Shown piece after piece: positions 11,601 through 23,700 of a stretch of 45,887 nucleotides of DNA. How positions within the stretch are numbered: position 1 is the first letter of the stretch; each line of letters opens with the position of its first letter. The stretch comes from Rozella allomycis CSF55 (taxonomy: Eukaryota; Rozellomycota), in NCBI GenBank assembly GCA_000442015.1, contig KE560841.1, forward strand, positions 1-45,887, written 5' to 3'. The notes below the pieces were generated by a model, which was given only the letters and a program-made list of their open reading frames with translations, was not told the origin of the DNA and did not search any database. The position numbers and the translations under genes are program-made.

Positions 11601-14600
11601 ACCATTTTCTATCATTAATACTAAATCCTTTTGAAATAGATTTCAATGATAGATTTTGATTCTCAAACGATAAATTAGCCACTTCTAAAAATAGCTTTGA
11701 TGATTCTTGTAATTCTTTATTTCTAACAACACCATACGATTGTCCATTCTGGATACTCTTCTGTACAATAAACATTTCAGCTGGAGCACTTCCAAAATCA
11801 TGAAATGGTGGATAAAACGTTAATTCTCTGTACATTCTACCATTGAGCCTTATAGAAAGAGTCTTTAACAATTTTGGATCAAAAACATTTTCAGTGTCTG
11901 TCAAGATGGGGACATAGTGGAAATTTAATAAACTAGATTTTATGCTTTGAAAAGAACTATTCAATCCAACCTTGAATTGATAACAATAAAATGGTCTTAG
12001 AATGGGCAGTTCAGCACTTCCAAGCATGTTTAATGGAACATTATCTTTTCCTTTAAGAATCAAAGTATTTTTCATAGTTTTATTACTTGCTGAACCTTTA
12101 TTTTTCAAGGTTAAAGTAATTTACTTAATTGTTTTCTATCAAAACGAGTTGTAGGTATTTTAACGTTAATTAATCTAGCAGAGAGCCCCAATCGTTTTAA
12201 TATTTGAAGTTTAGATTTAATTATTTTCCATCCATCTTTCTTTATTGTTGGGATTTGAATGTTATTTTTTTCTAAGTCAGCCGCTGAAAAGGAACACAGT
12301 TGTACAAACATGACCAATTTTTTATAGGAGAATATTTAATTACTTGAATGGTAGATGGTACATTTGAAGACAACGCTTTGATTTGTAATGGCAGAGTTCC
12401 TCTATTGCTTACAAACATATCAACCCATGCGATACACCCATCTCTATATCTTCCAAAATCTATTTCTTTTCTTGTTTCACCGTTTGGTTTATCAAAGGCC
12501 AATTCAACTGTTCCACCAACACCGCGTAAATCTATTAAATGGACTGAATTTTCATAAAATATCTGGCATTTTTGATTAAATGTCTTGCTTTCCAAAGGAT
12601 TGAATGATAATTTAATTTGACTGGAATTATCTTTTAATCTAGATCTAATCTATTCTAGTACCTGGCTTAATTTCAAGAAATTTATTGTCGATATCAAATG
12701 GAGGTTTAGACAATAATGTTAATTCTGTTGATTGTATCCCCTTGTTTGACAAAGTAAAAACATTGTTGATTGGATTATTAATCAGAGTGTTTCCTATATT
12801 GCAAATATTAATGAAATACCAAAATCAATATAATCAGGTGCGCCTAGAATGTTACAAGGGAAGAATCTAATCTGAATAAACTAAAAAGAAATTACTGTCC
12901 ACGCATCACAATAGATGCAACTCTAACAGCTTTACTATTTCTATCCAATGTTTCTTTAATATAAATTTCAGCAAAGCTTTCATAATAACCATTTGATTTA
13001 ACATTAAAGTTGATCTGTAAAGGAAATGTCTCCAATGGGTTAACATCGCCTGAATACAATTGTGGCTCAAATGGCAGCAGATGGCTTTTAGAAAACTTTA
13101 TGGACCAGCTGTAAGAAACATTTCCAATGTTAATCAACAACAAAGTTTGAACTGAAGTTTTCAACATTGAATTTGTATTTTCAATAAAACCAAAATCTAA
13201 AACAATTTCTTCATCTATATTCTTAGAAGCAGGTAACACTAAGAAATCAGGCCTATTTTTACCGATTAATTGACAGAAACCAACACTTGAATCCTTTTCA
13301 GATAAAGTCGCAGCAAACCCATAACATGTTGCCATATCAGGTCCATTGGGTGGAGTGTAGATTATTTCAATGTTTCCAGAATCATTAGATATCAATGAAC
13401 GAGACGGTGGATCAACAGTAAACCCAGTTGAGCTTATAAATGAAATATTGTGATTTTCTTTGCTTTTATTTTGAACTATTGAATTAACAACAACAGGCTT
13501 CCTATCACTTTTTGGTTTGAAAATAACAGATTCAAACTTGAAATTAATTAATGAAGTATAATTTTGAATAGGCAAAACATCTAAATTGTCTAAATGAAAC
13601 AATCTTGTCATGGACTCTTCATTTGCAGGATATTCGTCTATAATACGTCTTGGATGGGCAATCCATGTTTTCAAAAAGTCAAAATTATTGAAATTAAATG
13701 ATTCGGCCAAAGTTGAAAAGGGTTGAACACAAATTCCAACTAGATAGATGGAATGATTAAATGGGCCAGGTTCAATACTAATTGTTTTGTTTTCATTAAT
13801 TTTAAGAGACAAATCAATCTTTTTTAATAAAGGACCTCTTCTTAACCCTTTGAATTTAAAAGACAGTGCAAGGGAAGATCGACCTCTTATTAACGTTTCT
13901 TCGTTTAAATTGACACTAAAGAAAGAAGATTCATTTTGATCAACTTGCAATCCATTTATTTTAAATTTTAAATCATACGTTGACTGATTAATTATAACAG
14001 TGTTGATTGTTTCACTCATTGAATGGAATACAGGTTTGAAGAATACAAAATCATACAATGGAATAAACAGTGGCTGACCAACAAATGCGTGAATAAAAAT
14101 AGGAATATTCTGAAACCCTGGGCAAACTAATTCTATAAATGAATTAAATTGATTTTCATTTTGTATTTTCAATTGAATTTCAACTGTATACGCAGTCTGT
14201 GGGGCTATGCGAATTCTATTATCTATTGTAATGCATTCATCTCTTGTAAACAACGCTATTGTTAAAGGATTATTACTTAGATTCATTATGGTTAACAATT
14301 TCTTATAACTTTGATCTTTTTCGATAATACCAAAATCTATTTTATAGGCATCTTCAATATTTGCATAATGGGAAGATGCATAATAGATACTTTTTAAAAG
14401 ATTTGTATTAGTTTCAGATATTTTTGTCTTTTTTTGATCCCCTTGAATCTTTTTATAGAATTTCTTTAGAAACATTGTTCGCTCTCTAGAAACTCCACTT
14501 GATCCAATATCCAAAACTTCATCATCTTCAACATACAGAGCCAAAGGTACTCCACAGAATCCATTTAATTCAACTGAAATTATTTCTCCGCCCGGGGCTT

Positions 14601-17600
14601 CAATTTGTAATTCTTCTTGAAAAGATCCTTGGTGTGTTGGCATAAATGTTATGGGAAAAGATCTCGTTTCATACCTTTCCAGCCCTATTTTATTCATTGG
14701 AATTGAAAACGTTGGTTCCTTGCTATTCTCCATCAAATCATCTTTATTCTTGTTAACCAACTTGCAATCTAAATAGATCAATTGAGGTGAAACATTTTGA
14801 ATTGAAATTTGCATTTCTCTTTGTTTTCCAAGAATAATCCATCCATAATCCAAGTTTTTGGTATTTATCTTTACAAAACTTGAATTATACGCAATCAAAG
14901 TAGACTGTGCCAACTTTTTCCCATTATCATCCATCACACTCAATGTTCCTTCAGCTTTGTCCATCTTCATGGCCATTGGATAATAAGTGACGTCAATCTC
15001 AACACTTCCATCGCCTACTAAATGCAAATGAAATGATTTAACTCCAAACACTTCCGCTGGCTTTGCTGAAATAAAATATTCCTTTTCTTTAAAATCACTT
15101 CTCATTGATTTATACTTTAATTGCAAGCTTCTAGTCACAGGATTTCTAACTGATTGAAATTCAATTCTTGTAGGCTCAAAACTCATTTTCATTGTATTAT
15201 TCTTAAATGAATCAAATGCGCTACTTTCCTCAAATAACTCGAGTAAATCATTCATATTCTGAGGTGGTAAATTATCTGCAGCGTTGGAATTAAGAACATT
15301 AGAAAACGTTGTCGCGCTAGAAAATAATGACTCTGCTGTAATTGATGCTCTCATGCTATGTCTTTTTTGCAACCTGGCATCTTTAACTTCTAATGCTTTT
15401 TGGACCTCAGGTTTATTCCTTTTTAAACTAGCCATCATTTCTTCAAACATCTTTGTCTTTATATCACTTTTAACTGATTCTTCATCATCACTCATGAAAT
15501 CATAATTCTTCATTTTATCCATGGCGTATCTTTGTGACAACTGTATGATACCTATATCTTCCACTTTTACCATTTACCCTTTTGTTTTAGCAAACTTGAT
15601 ATATCATAGAATGGTATTCCATCAGGCGTATAACCTACAGGACTAGGAATAAAAGCTCCACCAGGAATAAATATTGGTTGCCCTTCATAATCATAGCCAA
15701 CAAAAAGGTTTGAGGGCTTCACTGGCTCCTTTTTATTATAAAATCTTTTTCCAGATAAACTCATCGCTGCTGGTATGGGCTTAACCGTTGCCGTCTTTGA
15801 AAAGTATGGGATTCCTTCATCCGTATAACCACAGGGCACTGGTGGCATATTTCTATTAAATAATGTTTATAAACTCTTACACAGGAGGTGCAAAATACGG
15901 CTCTCCCTTAAATGTAATTCCCGCGGGACACGGTTCCACAATTTTGTATTCAGAATTTCTCTTTGCCAAAATTGCCATATCTTTCACAGTCGCTTTCGTA
16001 ATATTACCTTCATTATAATTATCATTGATTATCTCCAAATTAACTGTAATCCAAACATCATCCTTCCCTCTTGGTCTCACATATACGCTGAATGTAGAGC
16101 CAACTATAAATTGCCGTCTATTTCAACTTGAAAAAAATTATACTTGCTATCTCTATCTGCCTCTACTGAAATTGATGAAACATCCTTGTTTAGCCCAACA
16201 ACTTTGCTCAAAAACCTAACTGGCTTCTTTCCTGGTTGAATAATCTCAAAAACAACAGGTGCATTCATAACAAAATCTGAATTTGGCTTCTCATTTTTTA
16301 ACAATCTCTAATTAACTACAAAATGCCTTTACGGATCAACAGTCGGCCACAAGATTGGATGTCGCTCAAATGTATATCCTTCAGGCGCAATAGAAACAAT
16401 TTGTCTTTTTGTTTCTAATCTTAATGGCGTTGATTCGTAATCTTCAGGCTTGAATTTCCCGGGTGTAAATGGGATAGATGTATTTGGAGATATTTTCAGA
16501 AATCCCCTGGGTATCCCAGTCCTCACATCTGCATCCTCTAATGGGGGTTGTTTAACATAATCACTTGGCATCTGTTTTGAATTTATTAGTTTAGAAGGTG
16601 AATATGTATATCCGACTGGTAGCCCCGGCACATTACCGCTTCGCTCACTTGCTTCATATGCTGACACAGGAGGCTCAATTCTAACTTCACTGTCTGTGTG
16701 GATAAAAGTTGGTGGAACAGTAGTCGCATTTGATGGAACCCCCGGAATGGGCGGTAAAGGCCGAGATATAGACACAAAAGACTCTGCATGAATCGGCAAT
16801 TTAACAACAATGTCAGCAGTATATATCAAAGAAGAATTCATATCAACAAACAGTCCAGGTGTTCCATCAACACATTCCAGCTGTGTCGACGTCCCTGGAT
16901 TCATCAGCAATTGTCTAAACAGCAATGTCTTCTTGTTAATCTTTGCTTCTTCTTCGTCTCTAACCTTTTTTATTCATTAAATTCAATATTTACATTCAAC
17001 AACGATTTTAAATCCTTTTCGTAAATGCTTTCCTTCATTTCAGGAACTAAAACACATGCTTCCTTTAAACCAGATATTAACGTCTTTATGGCATTCACAG
17101 AAGAGTACTCATTTTCAACAGGCAACCACACACTATCACTTCCAATTCTTCTTTTTACCTTGCGAATTGGATAGCGTCAGCTTGCATGTGCTCCAAATTC
17201 ATCTTTATCAAATTATTCATTTGCTTAAGAAACAACGCACCCACCACCATTTTGTTTTTAGAATTCGTACTTAAATCACCATTTAGCAATTTCAAGACGG
17301 TTTTAATCAGAAATACGTCAGAGTTAGATACTTCAAATTCTCTAAAACAAATATAGAGCATCATTTCATCCATGTATTTTGCTATTTCAGAACTGTGCAT
17401 AAATGACATTCTGGTATATTTCCCCAACGCATGATACAAGTATATTTTGGTTTCCCTCGTGTGCTCAACCAATTGACCGTATCTTTGATGGTATTTAACA
17501 ATACAATACCTTTCACAGTTTTGCAATTGTAATAGTCTAGCAGCAAGCTGCTTGAAGCCATACAATGAAAGCTGCTCGTGACCAGTTTCTCCACCTAAAT

Positions 17601-18098
17601 ATACTCCCAATTTGCCCAAAAGGTATATGGACTTCAGTCTACTCTCTTTGCGTTCATCACTGTTCATTATTCCAACTAGGGCATCCACTAATTTCTACTA
17701 TTTTACAACAGATTTTGTTACATGCTTAACTTCTTCCTCGGGAAGAGTCTTACATATTTCAGGCACGGCTGCCAAAAGAACTCTTAATGTGAGAAACCTA
17801 ATCAAAGGCTCACAATGTTTCAATCCCATGGTAAGTATCATCCATGCTCTTTTGTACATTAGTTGCTGCGTAAAGGTGTCAGCGTATCCTATAAAAATTT
17901 TCCAATCGTTTTACCAGAGTCATGAGATATTAACCCTTTGCTAATCATATTAAGAGCCTTTGTCAAATTCAAATTCAATACCTCAAGGTTCTCAGTGCCT
18001 TTTAATTGGTCCATAACACGGTTGACAATTTGATCAAACTCATGAATATTGGCCGACTTTGACACATAGCCACTAAAATATCCTTTTTTCTTAATCAT
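5619..18098 (-). CDS. Giant ARM-like + multi-ASH/MSP (HYDIN-class) ciliary protein
   Basis: One gene of 33 exons and 32 introns (26-31 nt). The spliced length is a multiple of three and gives 3,864 residues. The N-terminal 350 or so residues are helical and ARM/HEAT-like (17.0-18.1 kb). Next comes a segment with about six copies of a G-Y-T-x-x-G-x-P-x-F motif (15.6-16.6 kb, e.g. CGYTDEGIPYF, VGYTPDGIPFY). The rest is a long string of immunoglobulin-like ASH/MSP modules with 'DFG...LxNxG' strands (e.g. DFGNTLINNPINNVFTLSNKG at 12.6-12.8 kb). A Lys- and Asn-rich linker lies near 8.45-8.57 kb. Such proteins (HYDIN, CFAP47, CFAP65, DLEC1) belong to axonemal central-pair or related structures. I cannot pick one: HYDIN and DLEC1 lack this N-terminus. 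The ATG at 18098 is the first in frame. The final stop codon sits inside AATAAA. One intron (12315-12343) ends in TG. Confidence 0.88.
12315..12343 (-). other. GT-TG intron in ASH giant (29 nt)
   Basis: Intron read on the minus strand. It starts GTAATTAAAT and ends AAAAAATTG, followed by GTCATGTTT. Removing these 29 nt joins ...VPSTIQ to VMFVQLC... in frame. The only nearby AG acceptor would make a 60-nt intron followed directly by a frame with a stop. Length and donor match the other introns of this gene; only the terminal dinucleotide differs. Confidence 0.7.
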
Positions 18099-18429
18099 GT
18101 TTAGCGTAGTATGATACCAATAAGTTGCGCAAAATATCCCAATAGTTCTTTGTCATTAATAATTTAATTGAACCAGGGTTTGAACAATATGGACACTTTA
18201 ATGAATGAACTAAATGCTTGGCTTTATTTGGCTTTATTTATAAATGCTACTTTTGGCGGTTTCATTTAGCGCTTCAGCTGAAATACTCTTTGTGGCAGTA
18301 CTTGTTTAATGTATGATATGTCAACCCCTTTTTATGTTTTGTATATTTATAGTTTGTTTATCCTCAACAAAGATATCAATTACAGTACGACTTTTGATTT
18401 GGATAATCCATTGATGAGTGCAATGTAGC
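18099..18429. promoter_or_regulatory. Divergent intergenic region, ASH giant / AHSA1
   Basis: 331 bp between the starts of two divergent genes, and AT-rich like the other intergenic DNA. It has a small direct repeat (GGCTTTATTTGGCTTTATTTA at about 18221-18241) that could be tandem or regulatory. I see no gene or RNA in it. Confidence 0.4.
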
Positions 18430-19569
18430 ATGAAAATAGAAAATGTCTTTGACCTCGCCACTTTTCCAGAAAACTCCATGAATTCAAATACTTCAACTAA
18501 CTGGAAAAATGTTAACAATTGGCATTGGCTGGAAAAAAATTGTTTCCCGTGGGCAAAGGAATACTTTCAAAATGCATTCCAAACCAAACTAGATGTAAAT
18601 GGCACTCAAGTCTCGTTATCATTGAAAGAAGTATCGGGAGATGTTGATGTTAACCAAAGAAAAGGGAAGATTATCACTCTCTATGATTTAAAGTTTGTTT
18701 TGAACTGCGAAATTAGCGATGTGAAAACTCAAATAGAAGTACCTGAATTTAACTCGATTGATGAAACTTACGAAAACTGCCAAGTAATTTAACCAAAAAC
18801 CTTTAATAGATTGTTATAGAAACAAGCGTTAAATCTGAACATTCAAAAGTAATTGAAGATGCTATCAGAAAAATATTGTTGAAATTTACTCAAGAATTAA
18901 TTACCAGTAATTCACAAAGTCAATTAACACAGCGCATGTTAATGATCTCGTGATTCCAAGTGGTCGTATGGTTCTCCCAGATGTTAAAGCCGCTGAAAAC
19001 CAAAAATTCATTGATAAAAAGACAATGATATCTGAAGAAGATGATAAATGCAACGTTGCTGTTTCAAATATCGACCTAGNGTTCTCCCAGATGTTAAAGC
19101 CGCGGAAAACCAAAAATTGATTGAGAAAAAGACAATGAAATCTGAAGAAAATGATAAAAGCAACGTTGCTGTTTCAAATATCGACCTAGAGACTGAATTT
19201 CAGTGCCCAGCCGCCGATTTGTTTGACTGTTTTACGAACGCTCAAAGAATAGCTGCCTGGACACGTTCGCCTGCAGAATTTACTCTTAAAAACGAATCTG
19301 CATTTAAGCTGTTTAATGGGAATATAATGGGAAAATTGTTGTCCTTTGAGCACAATAAGTCAATAACTTTGCAATGGAGGTTGAAAACTTGGCCTGTCAA
19401 TCATTTTTCTGTGGCTACTCTCAATATTTTGCCAGGAAGTGACTCTACGGTACTCAAGCTTCATCAGAAGAACGTCCCTAGAAGCGAACTTGAAACCACA
19501 AAGAAAAATTGGCAAAGTTATTACTTTGACAGCATAAAGAGGACTTTTGGATATGGGGCGTTTGTATGA
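18430..19569 (+). CDS. AHSA1: Activator of Hsp90 ATPase (Aha1)
   Basis: Co-chaperone that stimulates the Hsp90 ATPase. The N-terminal domain (NVNNWHWLEKNCFPWAKEYF, then QRKGKIITLYDLKFVLN) binds the Hsp90 middle domain. The C-terminal START-like domain (DLFDCFTNAQRIAAWTRSPAEF, GNIMGKLLSFEHNKSITLQWRLKTWP) ends in the family's typical NWQSYYFDSIKRTFGYGAFV. Two 26-nt introns follow QV (about 18785) and LIT (about 18905). The linker contains a 109-bp direct duplication around a single N at 19080. As written the spliced frame does not close; removing one copy plus the N (110 bp) makes it a multiple of three and gives 325 residues, close to the usual length. The duplication is therefore most likely an assembly join. 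The start is the first in-frame ATG. Confidence 0.93.
18971..19189 (+). repeat. 109-bp near-identical direct repeat around one N
   Basis: Copy A 18971-19079 and copy B 19081-19189 both begin GTTCTCCCAGATGTTAAAGC and both end in the codons for SNIDL. They differ at a handful of sites, roughly 6 per cent. This pattern fits two contig ends from divergent alleles, or error-bearing ends, placed side by side with a one-base gap rather than merged. Confidence 0.85.
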
Positions 19570-19658
19570 GCGTTTAATAAATAATTTTAAAGATTTAAAA
19601 TCAAAATCGTTTATTTTTTGAGTGCTGTTTTATTGTATCGCTTCATATTTTGTTACAT

Positions 19659-20656
19659 TTACTTTTTCATATATTGTTTGATTTGTAAATATTTCGCATA
19701 CAGTTCCTTTGTCTCTTTAAGTTCCGCTTTTGTTAGGTCTGATTTTTTCTCATGGTGGGATTTCTTTATGTTGTTTAGATAAATATTTATCTTCTTTTTG
19801 ATAATTTTTAATTCTTTTATGGGCACGTCGTTCTTGTCTATCAAATTGTCAACATAGTTAATAAATGCTTCAATATTTTGGCCATAAAGCTTTCCGGCTT
19901 CAAGACCAGGTCGACAAGTAAAGTTTGCGCATTGATTTTGAAAATTTACAGAATCCAATATATCAACTCGAGGTCGACCTTTTTGATTCTCGTTTCTTTT
20001 GTATGTCGACACGGACAGTGGGCATTTAAAAATAGAATATTCTATTAAATTGTTCAAATTGAAGGAATGCTATAGTCAGCATACAAATGACTTTACATTG
20101 TCGAATTCGCCAAATATTTCATTTGTATTTGAAATTATGTTGATGAAGATATCTGAGGATTTACTATCATGAATTATTTTAGGCGCCCATATTTTTGATA
20201 ATTTGACTATGTTTGTTTCATTGATGGCTTCAAAAACTTGAACATTTGAAAACAAATGGGACAACATCCTCAATGGAATGTAGTATAGATCGTCCAAGTC
20301 ATCAATTATATTTTTCATTTCGTTTATATTTGCTTGTGATATCATTGAATTGGCCTTACATTTTTTGTTGAAAAGGTTGAATATTGTATCTTTGGAAAAT
20401 GCCGAATGAAAATGTTCTTGAACGAGGGAAAACAATTTTGCAACAACAATAGGATACTTTGTTAAGTCTCCATCATATTTTTTTGAGTTTTGATTGATGT
20501 TTGTAAAAAGATTTGGAATTTGCCAAACTTTTATAGAGTTGGGTAAATTTTACTGTCTGTGGTGTACAACGTTTGGACCAAGGATTGTATTTGATCAAGA
20601 CGAGATTCTTGAGTTTTATGTAGATGGTATTCATTGATTGAATTTGAATGAAGCAT
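19659..20656 (-). CDS. RhoGAP-fold protein with FAM13-like C-terminal segment
   Basis: Three exons with 26- and 27-nt introns give 314 residues. Residues about 45-190 resemble a RhoGAP domain: IWQIPNLFTNINQ as first helix, IPLRMLSHLFSNVQVF, and NIVKLSKIWAPKII matching the 'NLAxVFGPxL' helix. The place of the catalytic arginine-finger loop reads HSAFSKDTIFNLFNKKC, with no Arg, so GTPase activation is doubtful and a binding role is more likely. The C-terminal 60 residues (IKELKIIKKKINIYLNNIKK...LTKAELKETKELYAKYLQIKQYM) resemble the helical pair at the end of FAM13A/B, which also begin with RhoGAP. The start is the first ATG after a 90-bp gap to myosin V. Convergent with AHSA1. Confidence 0.75.
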
Positions 20657-20745
20657 TTTTTTCTTCTTGGCAACCGAGCGCGGGAGTCAACAAAGTCACT
20701 GTGACGAAAAATAGTGTAGAATTTTAAACTATACAATGTGATAAT

Positions 20746-23700
20746 TTATTTAAATGAATCGATTTCTATGATTGCCAGTAACTTGATGACGCAAGGTAAA
20801 TCTAATTGAACTGGCAATTCTTTTGATGGTGGTACAGGAGTGAATCTATATTCTAAAGTTGATGGATAATCTAAAGTTATCTTTTTCGGGTATTCCATGT
20901 TTTTATAATGTAATTGAATTGCAGCGTCAATGTATTCCAGTGGAACTTTAGAAACAAATATTGTACATAGTTTTCTGAGTTGGATTGGAGACAAAAGGCT
21001 GTAAATATTAGTATCGTGGAATGTATCTTTTCTTGAAGGGTCTTGCAATAAAAATCTAGAATATAGTGTTGTTTTCATTGTACTTTATCATTTCACTGAA
21101 TGTATTTAAACAATCGTGAGTAGATTCAAGCTTATGGTCAACTTTTGTAGAGTGATATATTTTGTTACTTTGCCAATTCCTTAATAAGTTTAAATTGTAT
21201 TGTATTTGAAAGCATCTTGATTGATCAATTAGTTTAGAAATTTACCTGGAATTAATAAACTTTGATATAATTTACCTATGTTTCAGAGAACATTTCGGCT
21301 TACCTAGTTTAAATATGATAACTTGCATACCTATTTATTGTTGCAAAACCATTTCTCATTAAGAATTGATTCACAAGTGCTACTTGTATATTTGAAAAAA
21401 TGTTTATGAATAAACACTCTATTAAATGTAAACTTGAATGATTTTCTTTTAATTCTTTGTAAACTTTGTCCATGATGTCGATTAGGTCACTTAAAGTTGG
21501 AGGTTTGTGCAAGTAGCTCTTTTTGTAATCTTTTTCTTTTAAATTTATGAGATTTTGATCATCTAAAATAGAAAACTGTGAAACTTCAATTCTCTTTTTG
21601 AAATCTTTGACCAATTCTTGAACAAGAGTGTTGCATAAATCCCCTAGTCGAACTGTCAAGGAATTCCAGGCAGAGTGTAAAATAGATTCATCGTTTATTA
21701 AACTGGAAGATTTTATTGAATTCAAGTTAAATTGGAAAGAAGTTAGATGATTTCCAAGGTTTGAATAGTGAATCAGTTGGGAAAGAAGAGACAATTTTTG
21801 AATTGATTTTAAGTGATCAGAAAATTTATTACTCAAGAGAGACAGCATACCGAATGCCCAGCAAGAAAAGAAAAAGAATGAAGAAACTTGAGACAGTAGA
21901 GGCTCTGAAAGGTTATCTAAACTAATTTCTTGGAATAAATTTGGATCTGAGATGAATTCTTTGATGTGATTTCTAAGAGAATATTGAGCCAAAATGTCTG
22001 TAGAGTTGTTTATACTATCGATTTCAGAAAGTGAGTTGGATAAAGATTTATTTTCTTGTTTTATTTCTTTATTTTCTGAGATTAATTTAAAATTTTCATT
22101 TCTTAAATAATCGTTTGTTTCTTGAATCTTGTTCATTTCTAATGTTTTTTGATTTAATAGATCTGTTAATTGTGACACTTTGGCGTTAAGTTCGTGTACT
22201 TTATTTGTTAGCTCAATAACTTTATTTTCTAAATGATAATTTCTTTCATTTATTCTATTCATGCTTTTAGCTTCTTCTCTTAATTTTATTAATTCTCTTT
22301 TAGCGTTTCTGCACTTTACCAATCGTTGGATTTTCTTTATAGACTCAATGTCTTCAATTCTTTGTTGTTGAAATATTATCCCTCTAATTTTACATTGTAT
22401 TTTTACAACAACAATTTCAAGTTTACGTTTCTTAAATTGAGAATCAACATTGTACTTTCTAATAATATTCTGCAGTTGTAAAATCAGTTTCAATTTCTTT
22501 AATCTATTATTTAATTGGATTCTCTTTCTGATTTCAACTTGTATTTTTATTGTTATCTTTTTCTTTTTAGCGTCAACAAATCTATTTCTGAAAATTCTAG
22601 ATTTGATTAAACCCTGGATCACAAACAAATTTTTCATGAAAAGATTAAACTTGGTTCTTATCAAACAACCTTTAAACCATTTCTGAATCAACAATGCTGC
22701 ACTCTCCATTTTATCATCTCTCGCTTTCTCAATGAACGCCATCTAATAAAGAATGTTTGAAATAGAATTACTTGGCCTACCCTGAAGAATATTCTTGTTT
22801 TCCCAATTTGATAATCCAGTGGCCCTATTGATGACGTTACAGATTTTAAAATTGATTCGGCTATTACTCTTGAATCGTCAGACTTCACACAGGAAAGCAT
22901 TGAAAACCTTTAATAATTAACATTTCAAAATTACCTATCATTGAATTCTTCAAGATTAAATTTTATTGGATACCCGGCGCAACTTATTCTTATTGTCTCC
23001 AGAATCCCACAAGCCCTCAATTGCTGAATCACATACAAATTATCGAAATAAAAAGGCTTCTTTTCTTCATTTGGCTTAATACATCGAATATAATGCGTTT
23101 CTGTTGAATTTATTGTTTCCATTAAAGAATGTAATGATGTCTTTATCAAAAGGAACTATTTGAGTACTTTAAATTGCAAACTCAACGATCTCTTGGACCC
23201 TTTTTCACATTCGCGTTTTGGTAAAAGCCATTTCAATTTATCAGGCTCTAGCAATAACGATCTCACTTGTTCTGAAATGTTATCCTTATTCTTTTCAATA
23301 AACCCTTGACCATGATATGTCACAGAATACGCGAAATGATGAATAAGAAAATTACATCCGCCAAATCTTGGTTTACTAAAACATTTATTTTTGTTGTCTG
23401 CAAATGATTGGTAGAGTTTATTAACAAAAGACTTGTTCAAACTATTGTCAATAGTTACTTGGTCTGATCCTCTAGGCAAGTAAGATTCTTCATCCAGCAG
23501 ACTTAAAATCCCGCTTCTGTTTTCAATCATTTCAATACAATCAGAATTATCATTAAATTCTATAAATGACCAATTAATGCCTTCCTCTACATACAACTAG
23601 GTATTAAATGTAACAGAGCATTACCTTTTGTTCTAAATCAAAAACATGCCGATTAAATTCTTGTTGCAGCTTTTCATTAGCATAGTTTATACAGAATTGC

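Noticed and set aside
12084-12112. Reading ITLTLKNKGSASNK, which resembles an ASH strand, as coding
   Set aside because: The upstream codon in that frame is a stop and no acceptor opens it. A 29-nt GT..AG intron with the right phase covers this stretch.
15567-15573. ATG with frame MVKVEDIGI as the start of a separate 893-aa gene
   Set aside because: It lies inside a 26-nt intron that joins ...LLKQKG to IIQLSQRYAMDK in frame. The exon is internal to the giant gene.
16104-16130. Apparent frameshift in the ASH giant after VEIDGNL
   Set aside because: A 26-nt intron starting at the GTATAA donor restores the frame (DSKRQFIVGSTFSVYV), and the whole gene then closes.
5619-18098. Naming the ASH giant HYDIN
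   Set aside because: ASH modules and size fit the class, but the ARM-like N-terminus and GYTxxGxPxF segment do not match the HYDIN sequence I know, so only the class is given.
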